A stretch of DNA of 64,000 bases. It comes from Dokdonia sp. Dokd-P16. Lineage in GTDB: Bacteria; Bacteroidota; Bacteroidia; Flavobacteriales; Flavobacteriaceae. The stretch is taken from contig NZ_CP029151.1 of NCBI RefSeq assembly GCF_003095655.1, forward strand, positions 867,001 through 931,000. Reading direction: 5' to 3'. Both the position numbers and the translations under genes were made by a program. The notes under the pieces are model-generated. The model did not search any database. It saw nothing but the letters and a program-made list of their open reading frames with translations, and had not been told where the DNA came from. Of this stretch, positions 1-9,135 are shown in pieces. Within the stretch, counting starts at the first letter, position 1. Each line of letters opens with the position of its first letter.

Positions 1-488
1 CCTATGACACAAATCTTACGTTTTTCATTAATATCAGAATATGAGATGTAACGTCCGGAAGTAATGTCTTGAGGCTGCTGTTTTATAAATTCTGGATAAT
101 CTCCGTAGATACTAAAAGCTCCTGTTTTTTCATTGCGCGTCACATTGTTTGCACCATTAAATCCTCCAAGTTGATTACGGGGTGAGATATATTTAAGCTC
201 TGGATACTTCTCTCTAAGCACCTCAACATCTTCAAGCTTAAAACTAAATCTTCTTCCCTTAGGTAGTCCTTTATACGATATGGACGTACCTTGCGACCAC
301 ATAAACATAGAGTTCGTCGCAAAGTCACCAAAATCTGCCGAAACTCCATTCTTAAGTCCGTTGGTTAAAGCAAGAAGCAATACCAATATTAAGATTCCCC
401 AGAATACACCAAATGCGGTAAGTAACGTGCGAAACTTATTTGCATTGAGGGCTTCTAATATTTCATTCCAGCGGTCTTTGCTAAACAT
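1..488 (-). CDS. ABC transporter permease, MacB/FtsX type (partial, 3' end outside window)
   Basis: The reading frame starts at an ATG at 488 and stays open to the left edge, giving 162 visible residues. It begins MFSKDRWNEILEAL, followed by one hydrophobic segment (about residues 20-45) and then an extracytoplasmic MacB-like periplasmic core. This N-terminus is closely similar in layout to the permease encoded just upstream on the same strand (591-1835), so the two are paralogues that probably form a heterodimeric exporter with the ATPase at 1828-2535. The C-terminal FtsX membrane domain lies outside the window. Substrate unknown. The gap of 102 bases to the previous permease holds one copy of the dispersed palindrome. 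Confidence 0.85.
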   Translation of the reverse strand, partial: MFSKDRWNEILEALNANKFRTLLTAFGVFWGILILVLLLALTNGLKNGVSADFGDFATNSMFMWSQGTSISYKGLPKGRRFSFKLEDVEVLREKYPELKYISPRNQLGGFNGANNVTRNEKTGAFSIYGDYPEFIKQQPQDITSGRYISYSDINEKRKICVI

Positions 489-562
489 CTTGTTATACCT
501 TGTGAAGGTGTTTTTAGTTAAACGTTAGTTCCTCCTTTTATAACGGGAGTAATTTATGAGTA

Positions 563-578
563 CGCTTTCGCGAAAGCG
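563..578. repeat. Dispersed palindrome copy CGCTTTCGCGAAAGCG
   Basis: Perfect 16-base palindrome between the two MacB-type permease genes, flanked by TA on the left and TG on the right. Confidence 0.9.
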
Positions 579-590
579 TGATAGTTAATT

Positions 591-1835
591 TTATTCGTCT
601 CTTAGTGCCTCTATAGGTCTAATATTTGCTGCTCTTCTAGCTGGAATATAACCTGCTAGTGCTCCTGCAACTATTAATATAATCACTGTCGAAATTGCTG
701 TTGTAAAATCTACTTGAGGAAACTTAATAAAGTCACTATCTATTTGTGGTCCTATGAGCTCCAATAAACCTACGCCTAGAAACAAACCTAAAAATCCAGC
801 GATTGCGGTAATAAAAATAGATTCTTGTAGTATCATCCCAATGATAGAACTAGGTAATGCCCCTAGTGCCTTTCTCACTCCAATTTCCTTGGTGCGCTCT
901 TTAACAATAATAAGCATGATGTTGCTTACTCCTACTACCCCAGCGATAATAGTTCCTATGCCTACAAACCAAAATACCATACGTATGGTGTCTATAAGGC
1001 TATATATTTTTTGTGCTTCTTCAAGATTATAATTTACACGCACCGCGCTCCTATCATCTGGTGATATCTGGTAGCGTGACTTAATCTCATCTTCAATACC
1101 CTGACTCACTGCTGCAGATAGTGCTACGGCCTCATCAAAATTTTCAGACATTTTTACGGTAAATGCCATAGAGCGCAAGTTGTCTCCCGCATTAAATACT
1201 CTTTGTGCAGTACTAAGCGGAATAAAAATTCTAGATTCCTCGCGTTCACCTCCTGGATCAGTAAAGACTCCAGCTACTAGAAAATTAATCCCACTTATTT
1301 TTATGGTTTCTCCTATAGGGTCTGCTGTTTTAAAGAGGTCATTTTTTACCTTCTGACCTATAATCGCAACTTTGATGCCTTCGTCTTCGTCTTTTTGAGT
1401 AAGAAATCTACCTGCAGAGAGTGTTGCGTTTTCTATAAATTGCTGTCCATAGTTTGCTCCTTCTATACGATAATTACCAGACTCGTTCCCATAGTTTACC
1501 TGGCCACCCCAGATATTATATAATCCAGTTTTATGCTCTAAGGCCTCACCAAACTTTGTATTGACATTTTCATAATCACTATTATGCATTTGGATACGCC
1601 TACCAGGATTAAGACCTGCATATTCCTTTGTGGTAACACCGGTCCATACATTTACACGGCTTTCGGCGTCTTGAGCAAATTGAGTTTTTACTCCTTTTTG
1701 AATACCCGTACTAAAACCTAATAAAATCACTAGGATAAAAATCCCTGATGCTACAGATAGACCAGTAAGAAATGTACGAAGTTTGTTTTTTCCTATGGTC
1801 TCAAAAATCTCTTGCCAGCGTTCTACATCAAACAT
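591..1835 (-). CDS. ABC transporter permease, MacB/FtsX type
   Basis: A 414-residue protein with the MacB topology: one N-terminal membrane helix (about residues 20-45), a large periplasmic MacB_PCD-like domain (about 46-275), and a C-terminal FtsX domain with three membrane helices ending in IPARRAANIRPIEALRDE, the usual end of this family. MacB/LolCE-type permeases use the mechanotransmission mechanism to push lipoproteins, peptides or other envelope substrates outward without the substrate crossing the membrane through the permease. The start overlaps the ATPase gene stop by 8 bases, so the two are translationally coupled. It is a paralogue of the partial permease at 1-488. No substrate can be read from the sequence. 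Confidence 0.9.
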   Translation of the reverse strand: MFDVERWQEIFETIGKNKLRTFLTGLSVASGIFILVILLGFSTGIQKGVKTQFAQDAESRVNVWTGVTTKEYAGLNPGRRIQMHNSDYENVNTKFGEALEHKTGLYNIWGGQVNYGNESGNYRIEGANYGQQFIENATLSAGRFLTQKDEDEGIKVAIIGQKVKNDLFKTADPIGETIKISGINFLVAGVFTDPGGEREESRIFIPLSTAQRVFNAGDNLRSMAFTVKMSENFDEAVALSAAVSQGIEDEIKSRYQISPDDRSAVRVNYNLEEAQKIYSLIDTIRMVFWFVGIGTIIAGVVGVSNIMLIIVKERTKEIGVRKALGALPSSIIGMILQESIFITAIAGFLGLFLGVGLLELIGPQIDSDFIKFPQVDFTTAISTVIILIVAGALAGYIPARRAANIRPIEALRDE

Positions 1836-2535
1836 GATTGATTGCCTTTACTTGATTTACGAGTGTATCATCTATAATGCGACCGTCTTTTAGGTTTACA
1901 ATGCGCTTAGTCATCTCTGCAATATCTGGCTCGTGGGTAACAATTAAAATTGTTTTGCCCTCATCATTAATTCCCTGTATGAGATCCATCACCTCGTAAG
2001 ATGTCTTTGTATCGAGTGCTCCCGTAGGCTCATCTGCTAGTAATACCTTTGGGTCACTCGCAAGTGCTCGCGCTATAGCGACACGTTGCTTTTGCCCTCC
2101 AGACATTTCGCTAGGTAAGTGTGTTGCCCATTGTGCAAGACCTACTTTTTCTAGATAATGCATGGCTCTGTCTGTACGTTCTGCACGCTTCATACCTTGG
2201 TAATATAAAGGCATTGAGACATTATCTAGCGCATTTTTATAATTGATAAGATTAAATGATTGAAAAATAAACCCTAAAAATTTATTGCGGTATTGGGCTG
2301 CTATTTTTTCATTGAGGTTTTTAATTGGGACATTATCTAGCGTATAATTACCCTCATCTGCCTCATCAAGCATTCCAAGTATATTTAAAAGCGTAGATTT
2401 TCCAGACCCAGAAGACCCCATGATTGAAACTAGCTCTCCCTCTTTTACAGAAAAGTCTATACCCTTAAGTACGTGAAGGGAGTTGCTCCCCATCTGATAC
2501 GATTTGTGAAGGCCGTTTATTTCAATCATAGTCAA
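1828..2535 (-). CDS. ABC transporter ATP-binding protein (MacB/LolD type)
   Basis: A 235-residue nucleotide-binding subunit with Walker A GSSGSGKST at residues 40-48, a Q-loop (FIFQSFNL), the ABC signature MSGGQKQR near residue 145 and Walker B VLLADEPTGALD. The GALD variant after Walker B and the length fit the LolD/MacB branch. It should power the two permeases downstream. A second ATG two codons in (2529) is an alternative start and matches the family better (MIEINGLHKSY). The gene heads a minus-strand operon; no clear TAnnTTTG promoter is visible directly upstream. Confidence 0.92.
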   Translation of the reverse strand: MTMIEINGLHKSYQMGSNSLHVLKGIDFSVKEGELVSIMGSSGSGKSTLLNILGMLDEADEGNYTLDNVPIKNLNEKIAAQYRNKFLGFIFQSFNLINYKNALDNVSMPLYYQGMKRAERTDRAMHYLEKVGLAQWATHLPSEMSGGQKQRVAIARALASDPKVLLADEPTGALDTKTSYEVMDLIQGINDEGKTILIVTHEPDIAEMTKRIVNLKDGRIIDDTLVNQVKAINHV

Positions 2536-2854
2536 TGGTTTATAACAATATTAACGTTTACCAACTTAAATACTGTGAATTTCTTGTTAAGACTACTTGA
2601 TGTTAAGCAAGCCTTTTACGCTGTAAAATGTATTGAATAGACTGTTTTTGAGCGCTTCTGTTACACTTACATATGTTAGCGTTTTGTTAAAGATATTTTT
2701 ATGCTTTCGCGAAAGTGTAACTCCCTTTTTCTTAAACTATTCTTAAAACGAAACCCTCGAGGTCATATTACCGTAAGTTCTATAGTAGATTCACACATAC
2801 AAACTGAAAACTAACCATCACATAGCATCCATCACCAAAACTATCGCCTTTTTT
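2536..2854. other. Divergent intergenic region, 319 bases
   Basis: This lies between the minus-strand ABC operon and the plus-strand His-rich gene. It holds one palindrome copy (2703-2716). I see no gene, RNA or convincing promoter. The last 66 bases are open in frame with the His-rich gene (from 2789) and would add a longer hydrophobic leader if a non-ATG start is used. Confidence 0.5.
2703..2716. repeat. Dispersed palindrome copy (one-base variant arm)
   Basis: GCTTTCGCGAAAGT, with exact core TTTCGCGAAA at 2705-2714, followed by GTAAC as in several other intergenic copies. Confidence 0.85.
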
Positions 2855-3238
2855 ATGGCGGTATTTTGCTTGTTATCTCCTATTAAAAAGGTGGTTTTCC
2901 AACTTGCGCACAATATTGAACATGCCATCGCGCAGGATAATGATCATAACCCACCACATCAACACGAAACCATAGCTACCCATCACCACAGTAATGAGGT
3001 GTCTACACATCACAGCCACCGCGCTCTTAGTTTTCTTAAATTGGTATTTAATAGTAATGACCAGCAGTCAGAGCAATCTAAAAGCGATGAAAAATATAAT
3101 ACAGACAAACAATTGTCACAAACCCATTACCCTACTCTAGTAAGCGCTACATCTACTGAGGCAGTGCAAAACTGGTGGTATCTAGAGAAAAAGTACACTT
3201 CGCAAAGAGATTTGTTTATAAAGCCACCACGGCTGTAG
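2855..3238 (+). CDS. Small histidine-rich exported or membrane protein
   Basis: A 127-residue protein not recognised as a named family. It has a short hydrophobic N-terminus and then a stretch (about residues 19-63) dense in histidine, with motifs such as HNPPHQHE, HHHSNE and THHSHR, which suggests zinc or copper binding. The C-terminal half is polar. The ATG at 2855 is the only standard start. The frame is open upstream to 2789 and reads ITKTIAFF just before the Met, which would make a more convincing signal sequence, so an unusual start codon is possible. It is followed by a hairpin with a T-run and then by a TonB receptor gene on the same strand. That pairing suggests a metal-uptake or metal-sensing role (inference). 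Confidence 0.6.
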   Translation: MAVFCLLSPIKKVVFQLAHNIEHAIAQDNDHNPPHQHETIATHHHSNEVSTHHSHRALSFLKLVFNSNDQQSEQSKSDEKYNTDKQLSQTHYPTLVSATSTEAVQNWWYLEKKYTSQRDLFIKPPRL

Positions 3239-3264
3239 TATTCTCACTATGGAATACTGTTTTT
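3237..3264 (+). terminator. Terminator or attenuator between His-rich gene and TonB receptor
   Basis: A 7-bp stem (AGTATTC / GAATACT) with an 8-base loop is followed by GTTTTT. It starts inside the stop codon of the His-rich gene and lies 69 bases before the receptor start. Confidence 0.6.
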
Positions 3265-3332
3265 ATACTCGCCTATCACTAGGCTAGTCATATAAACACG
3301 CATAAATACATTCAAATCTCAAATATAATTAT

Positions 3333-5552
3333 ATGAAATTCTTTCTTGGAGTTATCACGATGCTCCTCATTATCCCATTATACGGCCAGTCTATTAAAGG
3401 TGTGGTGCTAGATGAAAATGCTAGCCCAATAGAAAATGCGAATATCTTTAATAAAGAATCGGGACAGCACGCACATACGAATGCTACAGGCTTCTTTAGT
3501 ATACCTAAAACAACAGTAGGCGACTCTTTATATTTTTCTAGCCTAGGCTATGAAACCCTTCTTTATATATTATCAGAAGGTGAAACACAATTACAAATCA
3601 AGCTTGAGCCTAAGTCTTTCTCACTTGACCAAGTTCTCATTGTATCTGAAGTAAATCAATTAAGTAGAATTGTAGATATCGACGTGCAAAATAATCCTGT
3701 AAAATCATCTCAAGAAATTTTACGTAAAGTACCTGGACTAATTATAGGCCAGCATGCAGGTGGAGGAAAAGCAGAGCAAATTTTCTTACGTGGTTTTGAT
3801 ATAGATCATGGTACAGACCTCGCTCTTAGTGTGGATGGACTTCCTGTTAATATGGTTTCTCACGCCCACGGACAAGGATACTCAGATTTACACTTTGTAA
3901 TTCCAGAAACCATACAGAATATAGAATTTGGCAAAGGTCCTTTTAATGCTCAACAAGGTAACTTTGCAACAGCGGGATATATTGACCTTAAACTTAAAGA
4001 TGTTGTAGAAGACAATTTAATTACTCTTGAAGTTGGCCAATTTAATACGCAACGTTTATCAGGTTTATTTCCAGTACTTAATAAAGAATATAGCTCGTTA
4101 TACTTCGCATCAGAGATATACCTTACTGATGGACCTGTAGACTCACCACAGAACTTTAATCGTCTTAACTTGATGAGTAAATACATTTATGCCAAGCCTG
4201 GAGAGGAAGAGCTGGATATTACATTATCACACTTTCAAAGTAAATGGGATGCCTCTGGCCAAATACCACAAAGAGCTGTAGATGCTGGATTAATAGGTCG
4301 TTTTGGAGCAATAGATGATACTGAGGGTGGTACCACAAGCAGAAGTAATGTATCTCTTAATTACACCAAGAACTTAAATGATAGTGACACGTTTAAGACC
4401 AATGCCTTTTTATCAAAATATGACTTTGAGTTATACTCAAACTTCACCTTCTTTCTTGAAGACCCTGTAAATGGTGATCAGATAAGACAGCATGAAGATC
4501 GTGTATTAATGGGTGTTCAAAGCTCATTTGAACGTACGGACACAGCTGTTGCTGGTTTTAATCTAGATTATCAAACAGGTGTTGGTTTTAGATATGATGA
4601 TGTAAATGATGTGGAGTTATCACGCACAAAAAATCGTCGTGAGACACTAGAAAATCTATCCTTAGGTGATGTAGATGAGCTCAACGCATTTGGTTACTTT
4701 AATGCCGAATTTAAAAAAGGAGATTGGAACATTAATCCGTCTGTACGTTTAGACTATTTTAAGTTTGACTATGTGAATGAGCTAAGTCCTGTTTATGATA
4801 ATCGTAGTGAAGATAAAGTGGCCTTTAGCCCTAAGCTTAATGTAATTTACACACCGTCTACTACATTTCAATACTTCCTCAAAACAGGTATAGGCTTTCA
4901 CTCTAATGACACACGCGTAGTTGTAGCAAATGAAGGTGAAGATATTTTACCTGCGGCTTATGGTTTTGATATAGGTACTATCATTAAACCAGCCGACCGT
5001 CTTGTAGTTAATGCTGCCTTATGGAGCTTATTTCTAGACCAAGAGTTTGTATATGTAGGTGATGCTGGAATTGTAGAGCCTAGTGGACGCTCTCGCAGAG
5101 TAGGTGTTGAGCTAGGTGCTAGATACCAGTTTAACGATTGGTTATACGCATACTCAGATGTAAACTATACGTATGCTAGAAGCACAGATGAACCTAATGG
5201 GGCAGATTTAATACCACTAGCTCCAGACTTTACTGCCGTAGGAGGAATTAGTGTAGACAACTTAGGTGCCTTTTCTGGATCGCTTTCTTACCGTTTTATT
5301 GATGATAGAGCAGCAAATGAAGATAACTCAATCGTAGCAGATGGTTATTTTGTTACAGATATGAATCTTAATTACAAAGTAAAAAACTGGACGTACGGAA
5401 TTGTGATCGAAAACTTATTTGACACTGAGTGGAATGAAACACAATTTGCTACAGAAAGTAGATTGTTTAATGAAACACAGTCTGTAGAAGAGATTCACTT
5501 TACGCCGGGTGTTCCTTTCTTTTTAAGAGGAAAGATCTCGGTTTCTTTTTAG
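3333..5552 (+). CDS. TonB-dependent outer-membrane receptor, putative metal uptake
   Basis: A 739-residue protein with a signal peptide (about residues 1-19), a carboxypeptidase-regulatory-like domain (about 20-95), a TonB plug (about 110-220, including QIFLRGFDIDHGTD) and a beta-barrel ending in the aromatic-terminated FFLRGKISVSF. It should import a substrate across the outer membrane using TonB energy. Two His-containing stretches, SGQHAHTNATG near the N-terminus and SHAHGQGYSDLHF in the plug, and the His-rich protein encoded just upstream hint at a metal or metal chelate. No SusD partner is present, which argues against a polysaccharide system. Substrate assignment is inference. Confidence 0.88.
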   Translation: MKFFLGVITMLLIIPLYGQSIKGVVLDENASPIENANIFNKESGQHAHTNATGFFSIPKTTVGDSLYFSSLGYETLLYILSEGETQLQIKLEPKSFSLDQVLIVSEVNQLSRIVDIDVQNNPVKSSQEILRKVPGLIIGQHAGGGKAEQIFLRGFDIDHGTDLALSVDGLPVNMVSHAHGQGYSDLHFVIPETIQNIEFGKGPFNAQQGNFATAGYIDLKLKDVVEDNLITLEVGQFNTQRLSGLFPVLNKEYSSLYFASEIYLTDGPVDSPQNFNRLNLMSKYIYAKPGEEELDITLSHFQSKWDASGQIPQRAVDAGLIGRFGAIDDTEGGTTSRSNVSLNYTKNLNDSDTFKTNAFLSKYDFELYSNFTFFLEDPVNGDQIRQHEDRVLMGVQSSFERTDTAVAGFNLDYQTGVGFRYDDVNDVELSRTKNRRETLENLSLGDVDELNAFGYFNAEFKKGDWNINPSVRLDYFKFDYVNELSPVYDNRSEDKVAFSPKLNVIYTPSTTFQYFLKTGIGFHSNDTRVVVANEGEDILPAAYGFDIGTIIKPADRLVVNAALWSLFLDQEFVYVGDAGIVEPSGRSRRVGVELGARYQFNDWLYAYSDVNYTYARSTDEPNGADLIPLAPDFTAVGGISVDNLGAFSGSLSYRFIDDRAANEDNSIVADGYFVTDMNLNYKVKNWTYGIVIENLFDTEWNETQFATESRLFNETQSVEEIHFTPGVPFFLRGKISVSF

Positions 5553-5583
5553 ACAAACCATTTATATTATTACCTAAAAAAGT

Positions 5584-5612
5584 AAAGGTGGACGGTTATA
5601 CCGTCCACCTTT
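5584..5612. terminator. Strong, probably bidirectional terminator
   Basis: A 13-bp perfect stem (AAAGGTGGACGGT / ACCGTCCACCTTT) with loop TAT sits between two convergent genes. T-rich flanks occur on both sides, so it can end both the receptor gene at 3333-5552 and the minus-strand gene stopping at 5654. Confidence 0.85.
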
Positions 5613-5629
5613 ATTTGTTGGGGAAATTA

Positions 5630-5644
5630 CGCTTTCGCGAAAGC
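5630..5644. repeat. Dispersed palindrome copy CGCTTTCGCGAAAGC
   Basis: It lies between the bidirectional terminator and the stop codon of the minus-strand barrel protein. Confidence 0.9.
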
Positions 5645-5653
5645 TAAAGAAGT

Positions 5654-8155
5654 CTATCCTTCAAAATCATCTTCTCCTTCACCACCACCTCGGCTACCTC
5701 GCTCACGCTTCTTCTTTTGATTAAATCTATACGTAAATGCTAGATTAACCGAGCGAACTCTAAACTGGAACTCACTATCGCTTGTAAAAGAGTCTGTAGT
5801 TGTAAATGATTGTCGTTTACTTGAGTTAAATACATCGCTTACATTTAAAGCGAGTGTAGCGTTATCATTGAGTATGTCTTTGCTAAAAGCTAAGTTTGTA
5901 AATAAGAACCCTTCTGTATCTGTTTGCGCATTATTACTAGGACCTCTGTAAAAGATATTAGTTTGCCAGTCAATTTTATATGGCAAGCTCACTTTTGCAC
6001 TTCCTCTTGTAAAGAAGCTAAAGTTACTTGCACCATAATCTACACCATTAAAAGAACCATTTGTTTCAAATAAGAATGCATTTGCACTTAAGTTTAATCG
6101 TAACCATTTATTAGGATTATATAGAACACCTAACTCTGCTCCATAACGTTCGTTTGTACTTAGGTTAATAGGAAGTGTTCTAATAATAGGCACTCCATTT
6201 GCAGTGACTAATCCTGTATCTTCTTGAATACGCTCAAAAGAATCTGTTTCATACTGGTAGTACACAGATGAAGTTAACGTCAATTTATCCCATCTTTTTA
6301 AGTATCCTAAATCATATGCACTTGCAAATGATGGAACAAGATCTGGATTACCTTGAAAGATGTTTGCTTCACTTGAACGCGACGGGAAAGGATTAATAAA
6401 ACGTCCTCTTGGCCTATTAATACGTCTGTTATAGCCTAAGGTGATATTCTCACGCTCATTAAACTCATAAGTAAGATTTAACGTAGGAAACAAACCATCT
6501 GTTTGGTTATCAAAATCAAGATTAGTACCTAGGGGATTATCATCAGAAATCACTGCATCTACAGTTCCTTGCTGTCTTGTATTTTCATAACGAAGACCTG
6601 CTAAGAAAGAAAAATCACCAAATTTATCTCCATACTGTGTATAAAACGCATGTACATCTTCTTTATAAGTAAAGATATTAGAAAGTCCGTTATCTCTAAT
6701 AAACGTACCACCTGCAACATCCTCCTCTAGCAGTGTGTAATCTGTCTCTGTTTCCTCAAAGTTTCCTCTATAACCTATCTCAAACTGGGCAGTCTCTCCT
6801 ATAGGACGCACATAGTCTACCTGCGCTAAGTACTCCTTTTGATTTTCAATCTGAGTGATAGCTTCTGTAGGTAAATTTTCTAAAGTTGGGAAAGAGTTAA
6901 ACTCTGTAATAATTGATGTTTCTGTTTCCTCATCTCTTGCATATTGTAAAGCTGCCGTAAGCTCATGGCCAGATTCATCAAACTTTGTAATAGAATTAAG
7001 GGAAAATTGATAGGTCATGTCCTCTTCATTCTCGCGCTCAAGTCTAGTTCTTGATACTGTCAATTCATTATCTGGTGTAAACTCATTTGTAAAGTTATCT
7101 GTACCAGAATCGTTATCTCCTAATCTTAAAAATCCACTTGCGGTTACAGATGTTTTTTCTGTTAGAAAATACTCAATACCTAAGTTCGTATTAAATCCTC
7201 CACGGTTTCTATCAAAATCTCTATCCTCTCTTAAAATACGATCTATTTCGTTTGTAAAAGATTGTTCTCCATCTGCTCCTATTTCTGATGCAAAATATTG
7301 ATTTTCGGCAGAAGCATTTCCTGGAGAAGTACGTTTACTATATCCAGTTGTATTAAACAGATTAAACTTATCTGTTCTAAGGTTTATATTTCCTGTAACC
7401 CCATAACTTTCTGGATAACCTACATTAGTCTGGATAGAACCGTTAATACCTAATGTTTTCTCTTTTCTAAGTATAATGTTAAGTATACCCGCCGTACCCT
7501 CTGCATCATATCTGGCAGATGGTGATGTAATCACCTCTACACGTTCAATAGCATCTGCTGGCAACTGACTTAGTGCATCTACAGATCCAAATCCGGCTAT
7601 TGCAGATGGTCTTCCGTTAATTAAAATACGCACATTAGAGTTTCCTCTAAGTGCTACTGCTCCATCTACATCTACCGTAACAGATGGCACATTACTAAGT
7701 GCATCACTTATAGTAGCTCCACTTGTAGTGAGATCTTTACCTATGTTATATATCTTTTTATCTAGTCGCACTTGTACTTCTGTAGTCTCTGCGCGTACAA
7801 TCACTTCATCAAGAGATTGAGAATCTATAGCTAGTGTTTGTGTAGGCAGTGTAGTATCCTTAGTAAGACGTTGAGCCGCTAGGACTTTTGTTTCAAACGA
7901 GATAAACTCAAACTTGATATCATATACACCTGCTGGTATTTCTATGCTGTACTTTCCAGAAGGGTCTGTGATTCCTCCTGTTACTACTTTCCCATCTGCA
8001 GTGGCAAATGATACTGTTGCATACTCTAAAGGTATATTAGTCTCTGCCTCCATTACTGTACCAGTAATAACAACATCTGGTCGATCCCCTCCAGGTCGCT
8101 GTGCAACAGCAACTAAAGAAAATGACAGTAATAAAAGGGTAATAAAATGTTTCAT
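5654..8155 (-). CDS. TonB-dependent receptor-like outer-membrane beta-barrel protein (OMP_b-brl_3 type)
   Basis: An 833-residue protein with a clear signal peptide (MKHFITLLLLSFSLVAVAQ), a carboxypeptidase-regulatory-like domain (about residues 25-115) and a plug-like region with VALRGNSNVRILINGRP. A long barrel of the outer-membrane beta-barrel family 3 kind follows, with LGYNRRINRPRGR-type repeats. This architecture is common in Flavobacteriia, often of unknown substrate. The protein does not end in an aromatic residue. It has a charged tail of about 20 residues (KKKRERGSRGGGEGEDDFEG) after the last strand (AFTYRFNQ), so the tail is periplasmic or surface-exposed. It appears to be a single-gene unit. 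Confidence 0.88.
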   Translation of the reverse strand: MKHFITLLLLSFSLVAVAQRPGGDRPDVVITGTVMEAETNIPLEYATVSFATADGKVVTGGITDPSGKYSIEIPAGVYDIKFEFISFETKVLAAQRLTKDTTLPTQTLAIDSQSLDEVIVRAETTEVQVRLDKKIYNIGKDLTTSGATISDALSNVPSVTVDVDGAVALRGNSNVRILINGRPSAIAGFGSVDALSQLPADAIERVEVITSPSARYDAEGTAGILNIILRKEKTLGINGSIQTNVGYPESYGVTGNINLRTDKFNLFNTTGYSKRTSPGNASAENQYFASEIGADGEQSFTNEIDRILREDRDFDRNRGGFNTNLGIEYFLTEKTSVTASGFLRLGDNDSGTDNFTNEFTPDNELTVSRTRLERENEEDMTYQFSLNSITKFDESGHELTAALQYARDEETETSIITEFNSFPTLENLPTEAITQIENQKEYLAQVDYVRPIGETAQFEIGYRGNFEETETDYTLLEEDVAGGTFIRDNGLSNIFTYKEDVHAFYTQYGDKFGDFSFLAGLRYENTRQQGTVDAVISDDNPLGTNLDFDNQTDGLFPTLNLTYEFNERENITLGYNRRINRPRGRFINPFPSRSSEANIFQGNPDLVPSFASAYDLGYLKRWDKLTLTSSVYYQYETDSFERIQEDTGLVTANGVPIIRTLPINLSTNERYGAELGVLYNPNKWLRLNLSANAFLFETNGSFNGVDYGASNFSFFTRGSAKVSLPYKIDWQTNIFYRGPSNNAQTDTEGFLFTNLAFSKDILNDNATLALNVSDVFNSSKRQSFTTTDSFTSDSEFQFRVRSVNLAFTYRFNQKKKRERGSRGGGEGEDDFEG

Positions 8156-8307
8156 CCGTTTGATAGTTTGGTTCTAAAATTAGACACGCAAATTACGGAT
8201 GGGTTTAGTCGGGTTGTCCTAAGGTTTTGTTAAAGAATAAAAACCATTAAACCCCAGAGAAACTAAAAGAAGAACCTATTGACAGCAAGTAATCAAAAAA
8301 ACTTTTT

Positions 8308-8586
8308 TTAGGATTCAATATGTTCGTCTTGTGACTCAATAGAAGCGTTTTTTCTAGATTTATAAACGAAGTAGAAAACACCACCCACAAGGATATATGG
8401 AATTATCATAAGGTACTTTATTCCATTATTTATTCCTTTGGCAGTACTGTTATCCTCTTCAGATTCTAGAACGGCACGACACATTGCGCACTGAGTAGTA
8501 GATGCTGCCACTGTTGCATTTAAGTCCGCTTTCGCGAAAGCGCAACAGAAAAACATTACAACTAGTACTTGTTTAAGATTTTTCAT
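8308..8586 (-). CDS. Small CxxC membrane protein of the cytochrome oxidase accessory cluster
   Basis: A 92-residue protein with a signal peptide whose end is encoded by a copy of the dispersed palindrome (CAFAKAD), a CAMCR motif (two cysteines, about residues 33-36), and one membrane helix (about 57-76) followed by a positively charged segment. It follows the DUF420 gene directly (stop-to-start spacing zero) and is the last gene of the SCO operon. The position and the CxxC motif suggest a role in oxidase assembly, possibly copper or thiol chemistry, but I do not recognise a characterised family. Confidence 0.65.
   Translation of the reverse strand: MKNLKQVLVVMFFCCAFAKADLNATVAASTTQCAMCRAVLESEEDNSTAKGINNGIKYLMIIPYILVGGVFYFVYKSRKNASIESQDEHIES
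8527..8542. repeat. Dispersed palindrome copy inside coding sequence (AFAKA frame)
   Basis: Perfect 16-mer within the signal-peptide part of the 92-residue CxxC protein, read as AFAKA at the presumed cleavage region. Confidence 0.9.
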
Positions 8587-9132
8587 CTAGTGGATGTAAT
8601 AAGGTGAGATCATTAAATACACAACAACGCCAGTGATTGCAACATACAACCATATAGGAAAAGTAATACGCGCTAGTTTTCTGTGCTTATCAAAACGCTC
8701 TGCAAGTGCTCTTACATATGTAAACAATACCAATGGTATGATTATTATAGAAAGTGCAATGTGCGTAATCAAAATGAAGAAATACACATAACGGATAAGC
8801 CCTTCACCTCCAAAACTCGTAGAGTCTGATGTCATGTGATAAGCAACATACATCAATAAAAACAATACAGATAACCCAATAGCGGTTTTCATTAAACGTT
8901 CATGAAGAGTGCGATTTCCATTTTTTATGGCGCGTACTGCTAGTATTAATACAATAGCTGTAAGTCCGTTTATCGTAGCGTAAACTGGAGGCAAGAATGT
9001 AAGTGGCTCTACATCTATACCGTAATCCTTAAGCTTAACACCAAATAGTATAGCAACGGCTATAGGAATCACTACCGATAAAATAATGATCCAAACTCTG
9101 TATTTCTTCTCTGTAGGGTTGAGTGTACTCAT
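8587..9132 (-). CDS. DUF420 family membrane protein
   Basis: A 181-residue integral membrane protein with five hydrophobic segments (about residues 13-31, 43-65, 83-103, 118-142 and 157-177). It matches the DUF420 family in layout, including the YHMTSDSTSFGG segment and histidine-bearing helices. DUF420 proteins are regularly encoded next to SCO proteins and heme-copper oxidase genes and are thought to help oxidase assembly. Their exact role is not established. The gene lies 3 bases after the SCO gene and abuts the CxxC gene, so it is co-transcribed with both. Confidence 0.85.
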   Translation of the reverse strand: MSTLNPTEKKYRVWIIILSVVIPIAVAILFGVKLKDYGIDVEPLTFLPPVYATINGLTAIVLILAVRAIKNGNRTLHERLMKTAIGLSVLFLLMYVAYHMTSDSTSFGGEGLIRYVYFFILITHIALSIIIIPLVLFTYVRALAERFDKHRKLARITFPIWLYVAITGVVVYLMISPYYIH

Positions 9133-9135
9133 AAT

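Noticed and set aside
5654-8155. SusC/SusD polysaccharide locus around the TonB receptors
   Set aside because: There is no SusD lipoprotein and no glycoside hydrolase near either receptor.
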